Source: Haloarcula salina (lineage in GTDB: Archaea > Halobacteriota > Halobacteria > Halobacteriales > Haloarculaceae). From it: a stretch of DNA of 64,000 nucleotides. The stretch is from contig NZ_WRXL01000001.1 of assembly GCF_010119195.1 (NCBI RefSeq), forward strand, positions 890,376 through 954,375. Reading direction: 5' to 3'. The translations under genes and the position numbers were made by a program. Position 1 is the stretch's first letter. Each line of letters opens with the position of its first letter. The notes below the pieces were generated by a model. That model was not told the DNA's origin and made no database searches. It was given only the letters and a program-made list of their open reading frames with translations. Below are positions 58,537-64,000 of the stretch, in pieces.

Positions 58537-58763
58537 TGGAACATTCCGGCGGGGTCGCTGTCGATTTCTTCGGGGCTGTACTCCGGCGTCGCTTGCTCGT
58601 CGAGTTCGGTGGCGAGCGTGCCGACCTTGCCGGTGAGCGTCTCCAGCAGGCCGATGATGGACTGTATCTGTTCTGCGTTCTCCGCCGGCGTCGGGGCGGT
58701 GGTTTGTTCTGCGGTCTCAGCGTCGTCGTCGCCGAACTCCGAGAGGGTCGTCTGGTCCGTCAT
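58533..58763 (-). CDS. Hypothetical acidic protein (76 aa)
   Basis: MTDQTTLSEFGDDDAETAEQ start, then a predicted helix IQSIIGLLETLTGKVGTLAT. The ends overlap both neighbours by 4 bp. Function unknown. Confidence 0.68.
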   Translation of the reverse strand: MTDQTTLSEFGDDDAETAEQTTAPTPAENAEQIQSIIGLLETLTGKVGTLATELDEQATPEYSPEEIDSDPAGMFQ

Positions 58764-58945
58764 CGCTCCTCTCGCTCCGGGTCAACTGTCTGGAACTGTG
58801 GCCCGGTGCCGTCAGCGTTCGTTTCGTAGGTGACGAAGTCTGCAGTGACGCCGAGGCCAACGTCGGTGACGTCGCCACCACAGTCCGGATCGTCGATGAG
58901 ATTCTCGATCGAGCGCTCTATCTCCCGCTTCGATTTGCGAGTCAC
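58760..58945 (-). CDS. Tandem paralogue 3 of the MTRxSKREIER family (61 aa)
   Basis: Begins MTRKSKREIERSIENLIDDP, matching the two genes upstream. The C-terminal part (LGVTADFVTYETNADG) differs from its paralogues. Overlaps neighbours by 4 bp. Confidence 0.72.
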   Translation of the reverse strand: MTRKSKREIERSIENLIDDPDCGGDVTDVGLGVTADFVTYETNADGTGPQFQTVDPEREER

Positions 58946-59172
58946 GAGTCCTCACCCCCGGCAGTGAAATCCGCGACGAGGCGGACGTCGTCGGCGCTGT
59001 CGAGGCCCGGAATATCTGCCACCGTCGCTTCCTCGATTCCGTCGTCGGTGACCCGGCCCCACACCTCTCCGTCGCCGTCGGTAAACACCATCTCGTCGAA
59101 CTCTGTCCCGTCGCTGTCGACCTCGATGTCGTCGAGCGCGCGCTCGATCTCACGCTTCGAGCGGCGCGTCAT
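58942..59172 (-). CDS. Tandem paralogue 2 of the MTRxSKREIER family (76 aa)
   Basis: Begins MTRRSKREIERALDDIEVDS. A beta-rich acidic C-terminus follows (EMVFTDGDGEVWGRVTDDGI). Same conserved basic helix as its neighbours on both sides. Confidence 0.75.
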   Translation of the reverse strand: MTRRSKREIERALDDIEVDSDGTEFDEMVFTDGDGEVWGRVTDDGIEEATVADIPGLDSADDVRLVADFTAGGEDS

Positions 59173-59393
59173 TGGTCTCGCTCCCAGTCAGTCGGGACCA
59201 CGATGTCGTTGATCACGATGTCCTGAGACGCGCTGGTTTCGATGTCGTGCTCAGTCTCGTGGACACACTCGACTGGGTCACCGTCTTCGTCACCGCGCCA
59301 CTCGCGGAATGTCACGGTGGCGACGCCGGTATCTGGCGAGTCGTTGAGGTCTTCGAGCGCGCGCTCGATCTCCCGCTTCGATTTGCGGGTCAT
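59169..59393 (-). CDS. Tandem paralogue 1 of the MTRxSKREIER family (74 aa)
   Basis: Starts at the ATG at 59393 (MTRKSKREIERALEDLNDSP), overlapping the upstream stop. The basic N-terminal helix is followed by an acidic beta-rich part (VATVTFREWRGDEDGDPVEC). The longer upstream frame is Arg-rich and a shadow of the next gene. Confidence 0.75.
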   Translation of the reverse strand: MTRKSKREIERALEDLNDSPDTGVATVTFREWRGDEDGDPVECVHETEHDIETSASQDIVINDIVVPTDWERDQ

Positions 59394-59689
59394 GACGACA
59401 CCCCACTGGGCCCGACGACGTCGCCGTCGGCACGTTCTTCGAGCTGCTCGATGCGCTCGGTCAGTTCCTGCAGGTCGCGGTCGGCCATGACCTTCCGCTT
59501 CTCCGCGACGACGTCCTTCGCGATGCGGATCCACTTGATGCGCACCCGTTCGTTCTCGGCGTCGTACACGCGCCCGCTCTCAACCTTCCGGAGCGCCTCG
59601 GTCTCCAGCATGTCGAGCGTCGCGAGTAGGTCGTCGTAGCTGTCGGCGACGTCCTCTTCGCGGGCGTGGGCGCTCGCGTCGTCGGTCAC
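59390..59689 (-). CDS. Coiled-coil protein conserved on haloarchaeal elements (99 aa)
   Basis: From a GTG at 59689. SYDDLLATLDMLETEALRKV and RVRIKWIRIAKDVVAEKRKV, ending in a leucine-rich coiled coil ELTERIEQLEERADG. I recall similar proteins on other haloarchaeal plasmids and proviruses; function unknown. Confidence 0.72.
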   Translation of the reverse strand: MTDDASAHAREEDVADSYDDLLATLDMLETEALRKVESGRVYDAENERVRIKWIRIAKDVVAEKRKVMADRDLQELTERIEQLEERADGDVVGPSGVSS

Positions 59690-59820
59690 AGGCGGTCACC
59701 TCGGGTTTTTCGTGGGTTCTTCGGTCGGAATCGGGGCCTGTGGGAACTCATGGTGTAATTCGCTCGCACTTGGCGACGCCTTCGCCCCGGCTTCGCACAG
59801 GCGTCGTGACGGGTAGTCAT
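59686..59820 (-). CDS. Possible basic micro-protein (44 aa)
   Basis: ATG at 59820 overlaps the winged-helix stop (ATGA) and its TGA overlaps the next GTG (GTGA). It reads MTTRHDACAKPGRRRRQVRA and continues with RPRFRPKNPRKTRGDRL. It is strongly basic, which is unusual in a halophile and argues against; the double overlap argues for. Confidence 0.4.
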   Translation of the reverse strand: MTTRHDACAKPGRRRRQVRANYTMSSHRPRFRPKNPRKTRGDRL

Positions 59821-60050
59821 TGCTCCGCGGCGGCGTACAGTCGCCGCCGGTGATCGGCCGGATGTTCACGCGCCTCGACGAGCCCGCGCTCGCGGAGTTC
59901 GGCGAGTGCGCTGTTGACGGTTCGCCGGGCGATTCCCGTCTCGTCGATCAACTCCTCGCGTTCCAGTGGCCCGTTCGCGTCGAGAGCGGTGTAGACCAGC
60001 CTTGCACTGGCAGGGGTCTCTTTGACCCGGTTCGGGACGAGTGTGCTCAT
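59817..60050 (-). CDS. Winged-helix (MarR-like) transcriptional regulator
   Basis: 77 residues. ASARLVYTALDANGPLEREE, LIDETGIARRTVNSALAELR and ERGLVEAREHPADHRRRLY form a complete wHTH with wing. An inverted repeat lies 20-36 bp before its start, suggesting autoregulation. Helicase-linked neighbours suggest control of replication genes. Confidence 0.85.
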   Translation of the reverse strand: MSTLVPNRVKETPASARLVYTALDANGPLEREELIDETGIARRTVNSALAELRERGLVEAREHPADHRRRLYAAAEQ

Positions 60051-60069
60051 GATTCTCTCCGGCAGGAAA

Positions 60070-60086
60070 TACAGGCTACACCTGCA
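60070..60086. promoter_or_regulatory. Inverted repeat before the winged-helix gene
   Basis: TACAGG-CTACA-CCTGCA, 6-bp arms with one mismatch, 20-36 bp upstream of the ATG at 60050. Candidate autoregulatory site. Confidence 0.35.
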
Positions 60087-60139
60087 TAGTTCGGGGGCGG
60101 TTTTTCACGAGAGGGGGCGAACGACCTCCTCGGACGCTC

Positions 60140-60334
60140 TCAGTCCGTGATGTCCTCGCCGGCGTGGTCAAGATGGAGCGTACAGTAGGCGACGCCAGCC
60201 AGCGCGTCGCGTTCGCACCGTTCACTCGTCGAGACGGCGATAGCCTTGCACTGGCCGGTAAACTCATCAAGCCGTAGCTGTCGCTCGTCGGTGGGGGCCG
60301 AAGGCCCCCACGGATCGGGGTCAGTCTGACTCAT
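60140..60334 (-). CDS. Small Cys/His zinc protein (64 aa)
   Basis: From the ATG at 60334, overlapping the replication-protein stop by 14 bp. QCKAIAVSTSERCERDALAG followed by VAYCTLHLDH has the spacing C...C...C-x-x-H of a small zinc finger seen on many mobile elements. Confidence 0.75.
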   Translation of the reverse strand: MSQTDPDPWGPSAPTDERQLRLDEFTGQCKAIAVSTSERCERDALAGVAYCTLHLDHAGEDITD

Positions 60335-63300
60335 TTGGCGGTGGGCCACTTCCCGTTGGGACGTGCTCGTCACTCGTTTCGGGGGAACCGCCCCTGTCCG
60401 GGGTTGACACCCCCTCCGTTTCGGCTGGAGTGCGGAACTGCCACGTATAGGTACTACTACGCGCCAGTTCCGCACTTTCCTCGGCGCTCAACTCCTCGAG
60501 GTCGACCGGCGTGAGTTCGACTGCGCCGTGGTCGCCCAGCCGGTGCAGGCCGCCGTCGCGCCAGACGAACCCACAGCCATCGGTCTCGCGGTCGACGACG
60601 TCGTGCTCCTCGGCGAGTGTCGTGAGGTGGGCCCGGACCTGCCGCTCGCCGATCTCGACGTCGGGATGGGAGGCGATGTCGGCGGTCGTCCACTCCCCAA
60701 GGTCGGCCGCGGCGTCGACGACCTGGCGCATCCCGTCACTCCAAGTGGTGAGCACGCGCCCCTCGTCGGCGATGGGAACCCAGTCCGGCAGCGTGTCCGT
60801 GTGGACGTAGACGACGGCCCCGTTGCCGTCGCGGCCGAAGCGCATCGCCGCCTGGAGCGTGTCGTGCTCGCGCATGTGCGTCAGCACGCGGTCGCCGAAC
60901 CCCGTGTACGACAGCCCCGCACCCTTCTCGGCGTTGCGCTCGACGGCCTCGCCGGCGTACGCGCCCCACTTCTTGATGAACCGATCGCCGTAGTGGTTCG
61001 ACCCGATCACCGCGCCCAGGCGGGTCTCCTTGAACTCGTTGGACCCGAGGACGTTCCCGTAGTGTTTCGTCTCGTCGACGAGGTCGAGCACGCCCGCGGC
61101 GTCGTACTCGCCTTCGGCCGTCGAGGACGTGATGAGCGACGGCCGCTGGTCGTGGGCGTCGGCGATGCCCTCCAGCAGCGCGGCGTCCTGATCGACCGTG
61201 ACGTGGTCAGCGCTGTTGTAGGGCTTGACCGCGTCGGTCGTCCGCACGAGATTCAGGTTCAGCACGTCGGCGACGTACTCGCTCCGCTCGGCGTCACTGA
61301 GGACCGATCGAAGCGAGAGCCGCACCCCGAGGGAGAGCTCCCACATGCGCTTCGTGGGCGTCCCGTCGAGGGCGACGACGCCACTTGCGTAGTCGAGACT
61401 CGGCGGCTGGAGCAGCGACACCTCGCCCGTCTCGCGGTCGAACGTGGCCGTGCCGGCGTCCTGCAGGTCGGCGGTCTCGAAACCGTTACCGAGGTCGTCG
61501 CCGGCGAGGATCGCGAACGCGGCCAGCGGGGCCGCGGCGTGGGCGCTGTCGTCGTCGAACACCAGGGACTCTGCCGTGTCGAGCGCATCTCCATCATCGT
61601 CGAGGAACCACGCCAGCGCATCGGCACGCCGGCCATCGTCATCGCGGTGCTCGATGAGGTCCGTGTAGTCGTCGAACGGGACGGCGTCGACGGTCGACAG
61701 CCAGTAGCTCACTGCGCCCTGGAGCCAGTTGCCCGACAGCGACGTCTCGTAGGCCCCGTCGGGGAACTCGTCGAACACGACGGTCCGCCCGGTGGTGACC
61801 TTCTCCTTGTAGGCGTGCGTGTAGTGCCCGATCAGCACGTCAATCGGGACGTCCTCGTCGGCGTCGGCGCTGCCATCGGTCTCGGGGTCGAAGTTCCACA
61901 GGTGGGCGTACTGACAGCCGACGTGACTACCTTCGTCGTCGACCTGGCAGGGGAGCGGCTTCCCGAGGACGTCCTCGGCGAACTTGTGGATGGCTTTCGG
62001 CGTCGCCCCGCGGCGATACCAGTCCATCACCATCTCGCGCCACTCGTCGCCGTGGTCGCCGGCGGCCGTGGGGCAGTCGTGCGTGAACGACGGGAGTTCC
62101 TTGTACGTCAGCCCGTGTTCGTCGCACCACTCCGTGAGCTGCGCGTACTGCTCTTTGCGCCCGCGCCCGGTGAGAATCGTCACGGGCTCGCCGGTCTCAG
62201 CAGCGGCGGCGATTGACCCGTAGGACTTCCCCATCGTCGGGAGCGCCTCGACGAGGACCTGGTCGTTGCGCTGGTAGGCGTCGGCGATGGCCTCGGTCGT
62301 GCGCTCGCGAGCGTCGGTGATCGAGAGACTCGACGCGTCGCGACCAGCGTGGTGCCAGTCCCAGCCCGAGGTCGCCGTCTCCAGGGCATCGCGTCCCGGT
62401 AGGACGGCCGTGTGGCCGATGTCGCCCTCGCTGGGTTCGAACTCGGGGATGTGCGCGCCGCGATCGCGAAGCGCCTCGACGGCCTCCCAGAAGTCTGCGC
62501 CACTGGGATACTCCGTCTCGGTGGTGATGATGCGCTCTTCGAGAGCGACGACCTGGAGCGCGTCGAGGCCGACCATGCCCTTGCGGTAGACCCAGCCGTC
62601 GCCGACCTGAGCCAGCCGGGTTCCACTTTTACTCTGGGCCCAGGCGGGATCCATCGACGTCGTCCCGTCGGACCGCTCCTGCGTGACCGTCGAGCGCAGG
62701 CGGATGTCACGCGGGCCCGTGTGCTGGATGGCGTCGAGGACGTCCTGCATGTCGCTGGTCGTCTCGACGTCGGCGATCTCGGCGGCAGTCTTCTCGGGCT
62801 CCTGGATCAGCTCGTCGGGCGTGCCCTCGGCGACGGTGGTGTACTCGTCGGCGAGGTCGTCGATGAACTGCTGGCAGCGCGTGGTCTCCGTCGGCGTCGA
62901 CGCGATGTGCGTGCCGGTCATCGCGACGAACCGGGCGGAGTCGTATACCTCGATCTCCGCATCGGAGAAGTCGGGATCCTCGGGGAGGTGCGCCTCGATG
63001 GATTTGACGCCATCGGGGAGCTGCCCGCGACAGAGGATGTGGACGCCAGTCCCACTCGTCGAGACATCGGCGTAACTGTCGGCTCGCTGGAGGTGCTTGC
63101 GAACAGTCTGGTGGATCTCGCCAGTCTCGGGATCGCGTGCGTCGTCGTAGTCGACGAGGACGAGGTCCGTGTCGTGCTCGTCGCGGTCGGGGATGTTGTA
63201 CGCGAGGTCGAACCCGGAGAGTTTGTCGAGCCAGGCCTGGGCCGTTTCGAGGTCGACCCAGACGTCGGGATCCTGGGCGCTGACGAACGCATCGCCGCCG

Positions 63301-63554
63301 GTCACCCACGGAGCCCGAGGCACCTTTCGCTCGTCGTCGGTTTCCTTCCAGGCGATCCAGCGCTCGCGGCCTTCGAGGTCGGCCGGGAGAACGCCCGTCT
63401 CGACGGTCGACGGGGCAGGATCGCCACCGTCGTCCTGCTCGACCGTCTTCTCTGAGGACCGCCCCTGCAGTCGGGCGAGACAGTCGTCACAGAGGTAGCT
63501 GTTACCGTCGACGTTGTCGGGGGGACCGCCGCAGAGGTGGCACTCGGCGGTCAC
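60321..63554 (-). CDS. Primase-polymerase / helicase fusion, probable replication initiator
   Basis: 1077 residues from a GTG. Zinc finger Cys5/Cys8/Cys22/Cys25 at the N-terminus. An AEP-like prim-pol domain (about 55-235) has Asp135 and Asp137 (VLVDYDDARD), SGTGVHILCRG with His172, and EIEVYDSARF near 202-205. A helicase-like half follows: Walker A ALPTMGKSYG (about 436), Walker B TVVFDEFPDG (about 590), motif VI-like QAAMRFGRDG (about 905), and a C-terminal winged helix (ADIASHPDVEIGERQVRAHL). It should initiate replication of the element. Its start lies 140 bp after tRNA-Cys on the same strand. Confidence 0.82.
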   Translation of the reverse strand: MTAECHLCGGPPDNVDGNSYLCDDCLARLQGRSSEKTVEQDDGGDPAPSTVETGVLPADLEGRERWIAWKETDDERKVPRAPWVTGGDAFVSAQDPDVWVDLETAQAWLDKLSGFDLAYNIPDRDEHDTDLVLVDYDDARDPETGEIHQTVRKHLQRADSYADVSTSGTGVHILCRGQLPDGVKSIEAHLPEDPDFSDAEIEVYDSARFVAMTGTHIASTPTETTRCQQFIDDLADEYTTVAEGTPDELIQEPEKTAAEIADVETTSDMQDVLDAIQHTGPRDIRLRSTVTQERSDGTTSMDPAWAQSKSGTRLAQVGDGWVYRKGMVGLDALQVVALEERIITTETEYPSGADFWEAVEALRDRGAHIPEFEPSEGDIGHTAVLPGRDALETATSGWDWHHAGRDASSLSITDARERTTEAIADAYQRNDQVLVEALPTMGKSYGSIAAAAETGEPVTILTGRGRKEQYAQLTEWCDEHGLTYKELPSFTHDCPTAAGDHGDEWREMVMDWYRRGATPKAIHKFAEDVLGKPLPCQVDDEGSHVGCQYAHLWNFDPETDGSADADEDVPIDVLIGHYTHAYKEKVTTGRTVVFDEFPDGAYETSLSGNWLQGAVSYWLSTVDAVPFDDYTDLIEHRDDDGRRADALAWFLDDDGDALDTAESLVFDDDSAHAAAPLAAFAILAGDDLGNGFETADLQDAGTATFDRETGEVSLLQPPSLDYASGVVALDGTPTKRMWELSLGVRLSLRSVLSDAERSEYVADVLNLNLVRTTDAVKPYNSADHVTVDQDAALLEGIADAHDQRPSLITSSTAEGEYDAAGVLDLVDETKHYGNVLGSNEFKETRLGAVIGSNHYGDRFIKKWGAYAGEAVERNAEKGAGLSYTGFGDRVLTHMREHDTLQAAMRFGRDGNGAVVYVHTDTLPDWVPIADEGRVLTTWSDGMRQVVDAAADLGEWTTADIASHPDVEIGERQVRAHLTTLAEEHDVVDRETDGCGFVWRDGGLHRLGDHGAVELTPVDLEELSAEESAELARSSTYTWQFRTPAETEGVSTPDRGGSPETSDEHVPTGSGPPPNESD

Positions 63555-63642
63555 GCTGGAACACCCCCCGAAGCGGAGGGGTCGCTATTGTCGAGAAAAC
63601 TGTCTATCCGGTGAAGTGAATCGTCACTGCGCTGAAGAGTAT

Positions 63643-63665
63643 GAGAGGCGCTAAAGAAGCCTCTC
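63643..63665 (-). terminator. Hairpin between tRNA-Cys and the replication gene
   Basis: GAGAGGC (63643-63649) and GCCTCTC (63659-63665) form a 7-bp stem with a 9-nt loop, 30 bp inside attR. It may be a weak terminator for rRNA-operon readthrough or a 5'-UTR structure of the replication mRNA. Confidence 0.35.
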
Positions 63666-63693
63666 AAAATGTGGATTGTAAGGAAAGTGGTAT

Positions 63694-63710
63694 AAGCCAA
63701 GGGCCGGATT
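63694..63710. repeat. attR, right 17-bp attachment repeat within tRNA-Cys
   Basis: AAGCCAAGGGCCGGATT; positions 63695-63710 are the last 16 nt of tRNA-Cys on the minus strand. Identical to 49303-49319. Confidence 0.88.
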
Positions 63711-63770
63711 TGAACCGGCGATGGGCGGCTCTGCAGGCCGCTGCGTTAGGCCGGACTCTGCCACCTTGGC
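63695..63770 (-). tRNA. tRNA-Cys(GCA)
   Basis: 76 nt. Acceptor GCCAAGG/CCTTGGC, anticodon arm GCGGC-CTGCAGA-GCCGC with anticodon GCA, and T arm GCCGG-TTCAAAT-CCGGC. It follows 5S rRNA as in haloarchaeal rRNA operons. The integrated element reconstitutes its 3' end. Confidence 0.97.
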
Positions 63771-63926
63771 GCACTCGTTGGTACTGTAGTCAGTCGCTTA
63801 AGGCTAGCGAATTTGCCCAGCAGACTCCGAGGAGACGTAGCCCTGTGACCGCTATCGCTCGTCGGGGTGGTTCTGCGGTGAGACGGCTGGTGGGAGAGAT
63901 AGCTCTGTGGGATCGGTATAGAGGAA

Positions 63927-63957
63927 AAGCCCACAGCACGCGCTGTGCTGTGGGCTT
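63927..63957 (-). other. Stable hairpin between 5S rRNA and tRNA-Cys
   Basis: AAGCCCACAGCAC (63927-63939) and GTGCTGTGGGCTT (63945-63957) are perfectly complementary over 13 bp with a 5-nt loop, just downstream of the 5S 3' end. Probably an RNA-processing signal. Confidence 0.6.
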
Positions 63958-63970
63958 GGGTAGGTATGAA

Positions 63971-64000
63971 TGGTGGCGGCGAACCGGTTTTCCCAGAGGC
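63971..64000 (-). rRNA. 5S rRNA, 3' end (partial)
   Basis: On the minus strand the last 30 nt read GCCTCTGGGAAAACCGGTTC and CGCCGCCACCA, matching the 3' end of haloarchaeal 5S rRNA. The rest lies beyond the window. Order 5S then tRNA-Cys is the usual haloarchaeal rRNA operon end. Confidence 0.85.

Larger units (their letters stand above)
49303..63710. mobile_element. 14.4-kb integrated element in tRNA-Cys
   Basis: Bounded by a 17-bp direct repeat (AAGCCAAGGGCCGGATT) at 49303-49319 and 63694-63710; the right copy forms the 3' end of tRNA-Cys(GCA). A tyrosine integrase starts 42 bp inside the left repeat. The content is a primase-polymerase/helicase protein, many 30-140-residue proteins with 4-bp overlaps, RHH/winged-helix/zinc regulators, a DUF457 membrane protein and a TnpB-like protein. 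No capsid, spike, portal or terminase gene is recognisable, so I favour an integrative plasmid, with a divergent provirus as alternative. Confidence 0.88.

Noticed and set aside
49303..63710. Typical pleolipovirus or tailed provirus
   Set aside because: No spike, AAA packaging ATPase, portal, terminase or major capsid protein could be recognised among the genes.
63746..63934. 62-codon frame between tRNA-Cys and 5S rRNA
   Set aside because: It overlaps the tRNA and the rRNA-operon spacer hairpin; no protein features.

Overview
This window is a high-GC haloarchaeal (Halobacteria) chromosome segment. The evidence is acidic proteomes, leaderless genes with TATA boxes about 27 bp upstream of ATG, Tat lipoproteins, a PGF-CTERM protein, a haloarchaeal cobalamin cluster, an archaeal RNase P RNA, and the typical rRNA-operon end (5S rRNA then tRNA-Cys) at the right edge. 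A Haloarcula-like relative is my guess, not shown.

Layout. (1) 1-7500: a pentose-oxidation cluster. It has an IclR regulator, an aldehyde dehydrogenase, a Gfo/Idh sugar dehydrogenase very like Haloferax D-xylose dehydrogenase, an UlaG-like metallohydrolase, an enolase-superfamily dehydratase and a nucleoside hydrolase. (2) 7877-15631: a secreted PHP-domain protein with a coupled His-rich lipoprotein, a XapX protein, an MDR oxidoreductase and a KhtTU-like K+/H+ antiporter pair. (3) 15794-35973: a cobalamin cluster. CobN-CbiC-CbiE run leftward, ChlID-CbtB-CbtA run rightward, and a long leftward set runs CbiT-CbiL-CbiF-CbiG-CbiH2-CbiH1-ferredoxin-LAGLIDADG-like protein-CbiX/ferredoxin-DUF3209-PQQ-like. 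A second CbiX stands alone with a palindromic operator. (4) 36118-49097: UvrB, membrane and helical proteins, RNase P RNA (minus strand), three Tat lipoproteins, NirA-type nitrite/sulfite reductase, a DUF7119-like gene, tRNA-Lys with a duplicated 3' end, and small membrane proteins.

(5) 49303-63710: an integrated genetic element of about 14.4 kb, flanked by a 17-bp direct repeat that overlaps the 3' end of tRNA-Cys(GCA), the last gene of the rRNA operon. It carries a tyrosine integrase next to the left repeat and small regulators. A rightward operon (52910-55897) is packed with start/stop overlaps and ends in a 208-residue TnpB-like protein that keeps all RuvC and zinc residues but lacks the N-terminal half, followed by a perfect 11-bp inverted repeat. 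A leftward operon (63554-56339) begins with a primase-polymerase/helicase fusion, then a zinc protein, a winged helix, three tandem paralogues and several small proteins. No capsid, portal or terminase gene was recognised, so it looks like an integrative plasmid or a very divergent provirus. The miniature TnpB, its downstream stem-loop and the four-site operator upstream of its operon are the best candidates for something new.
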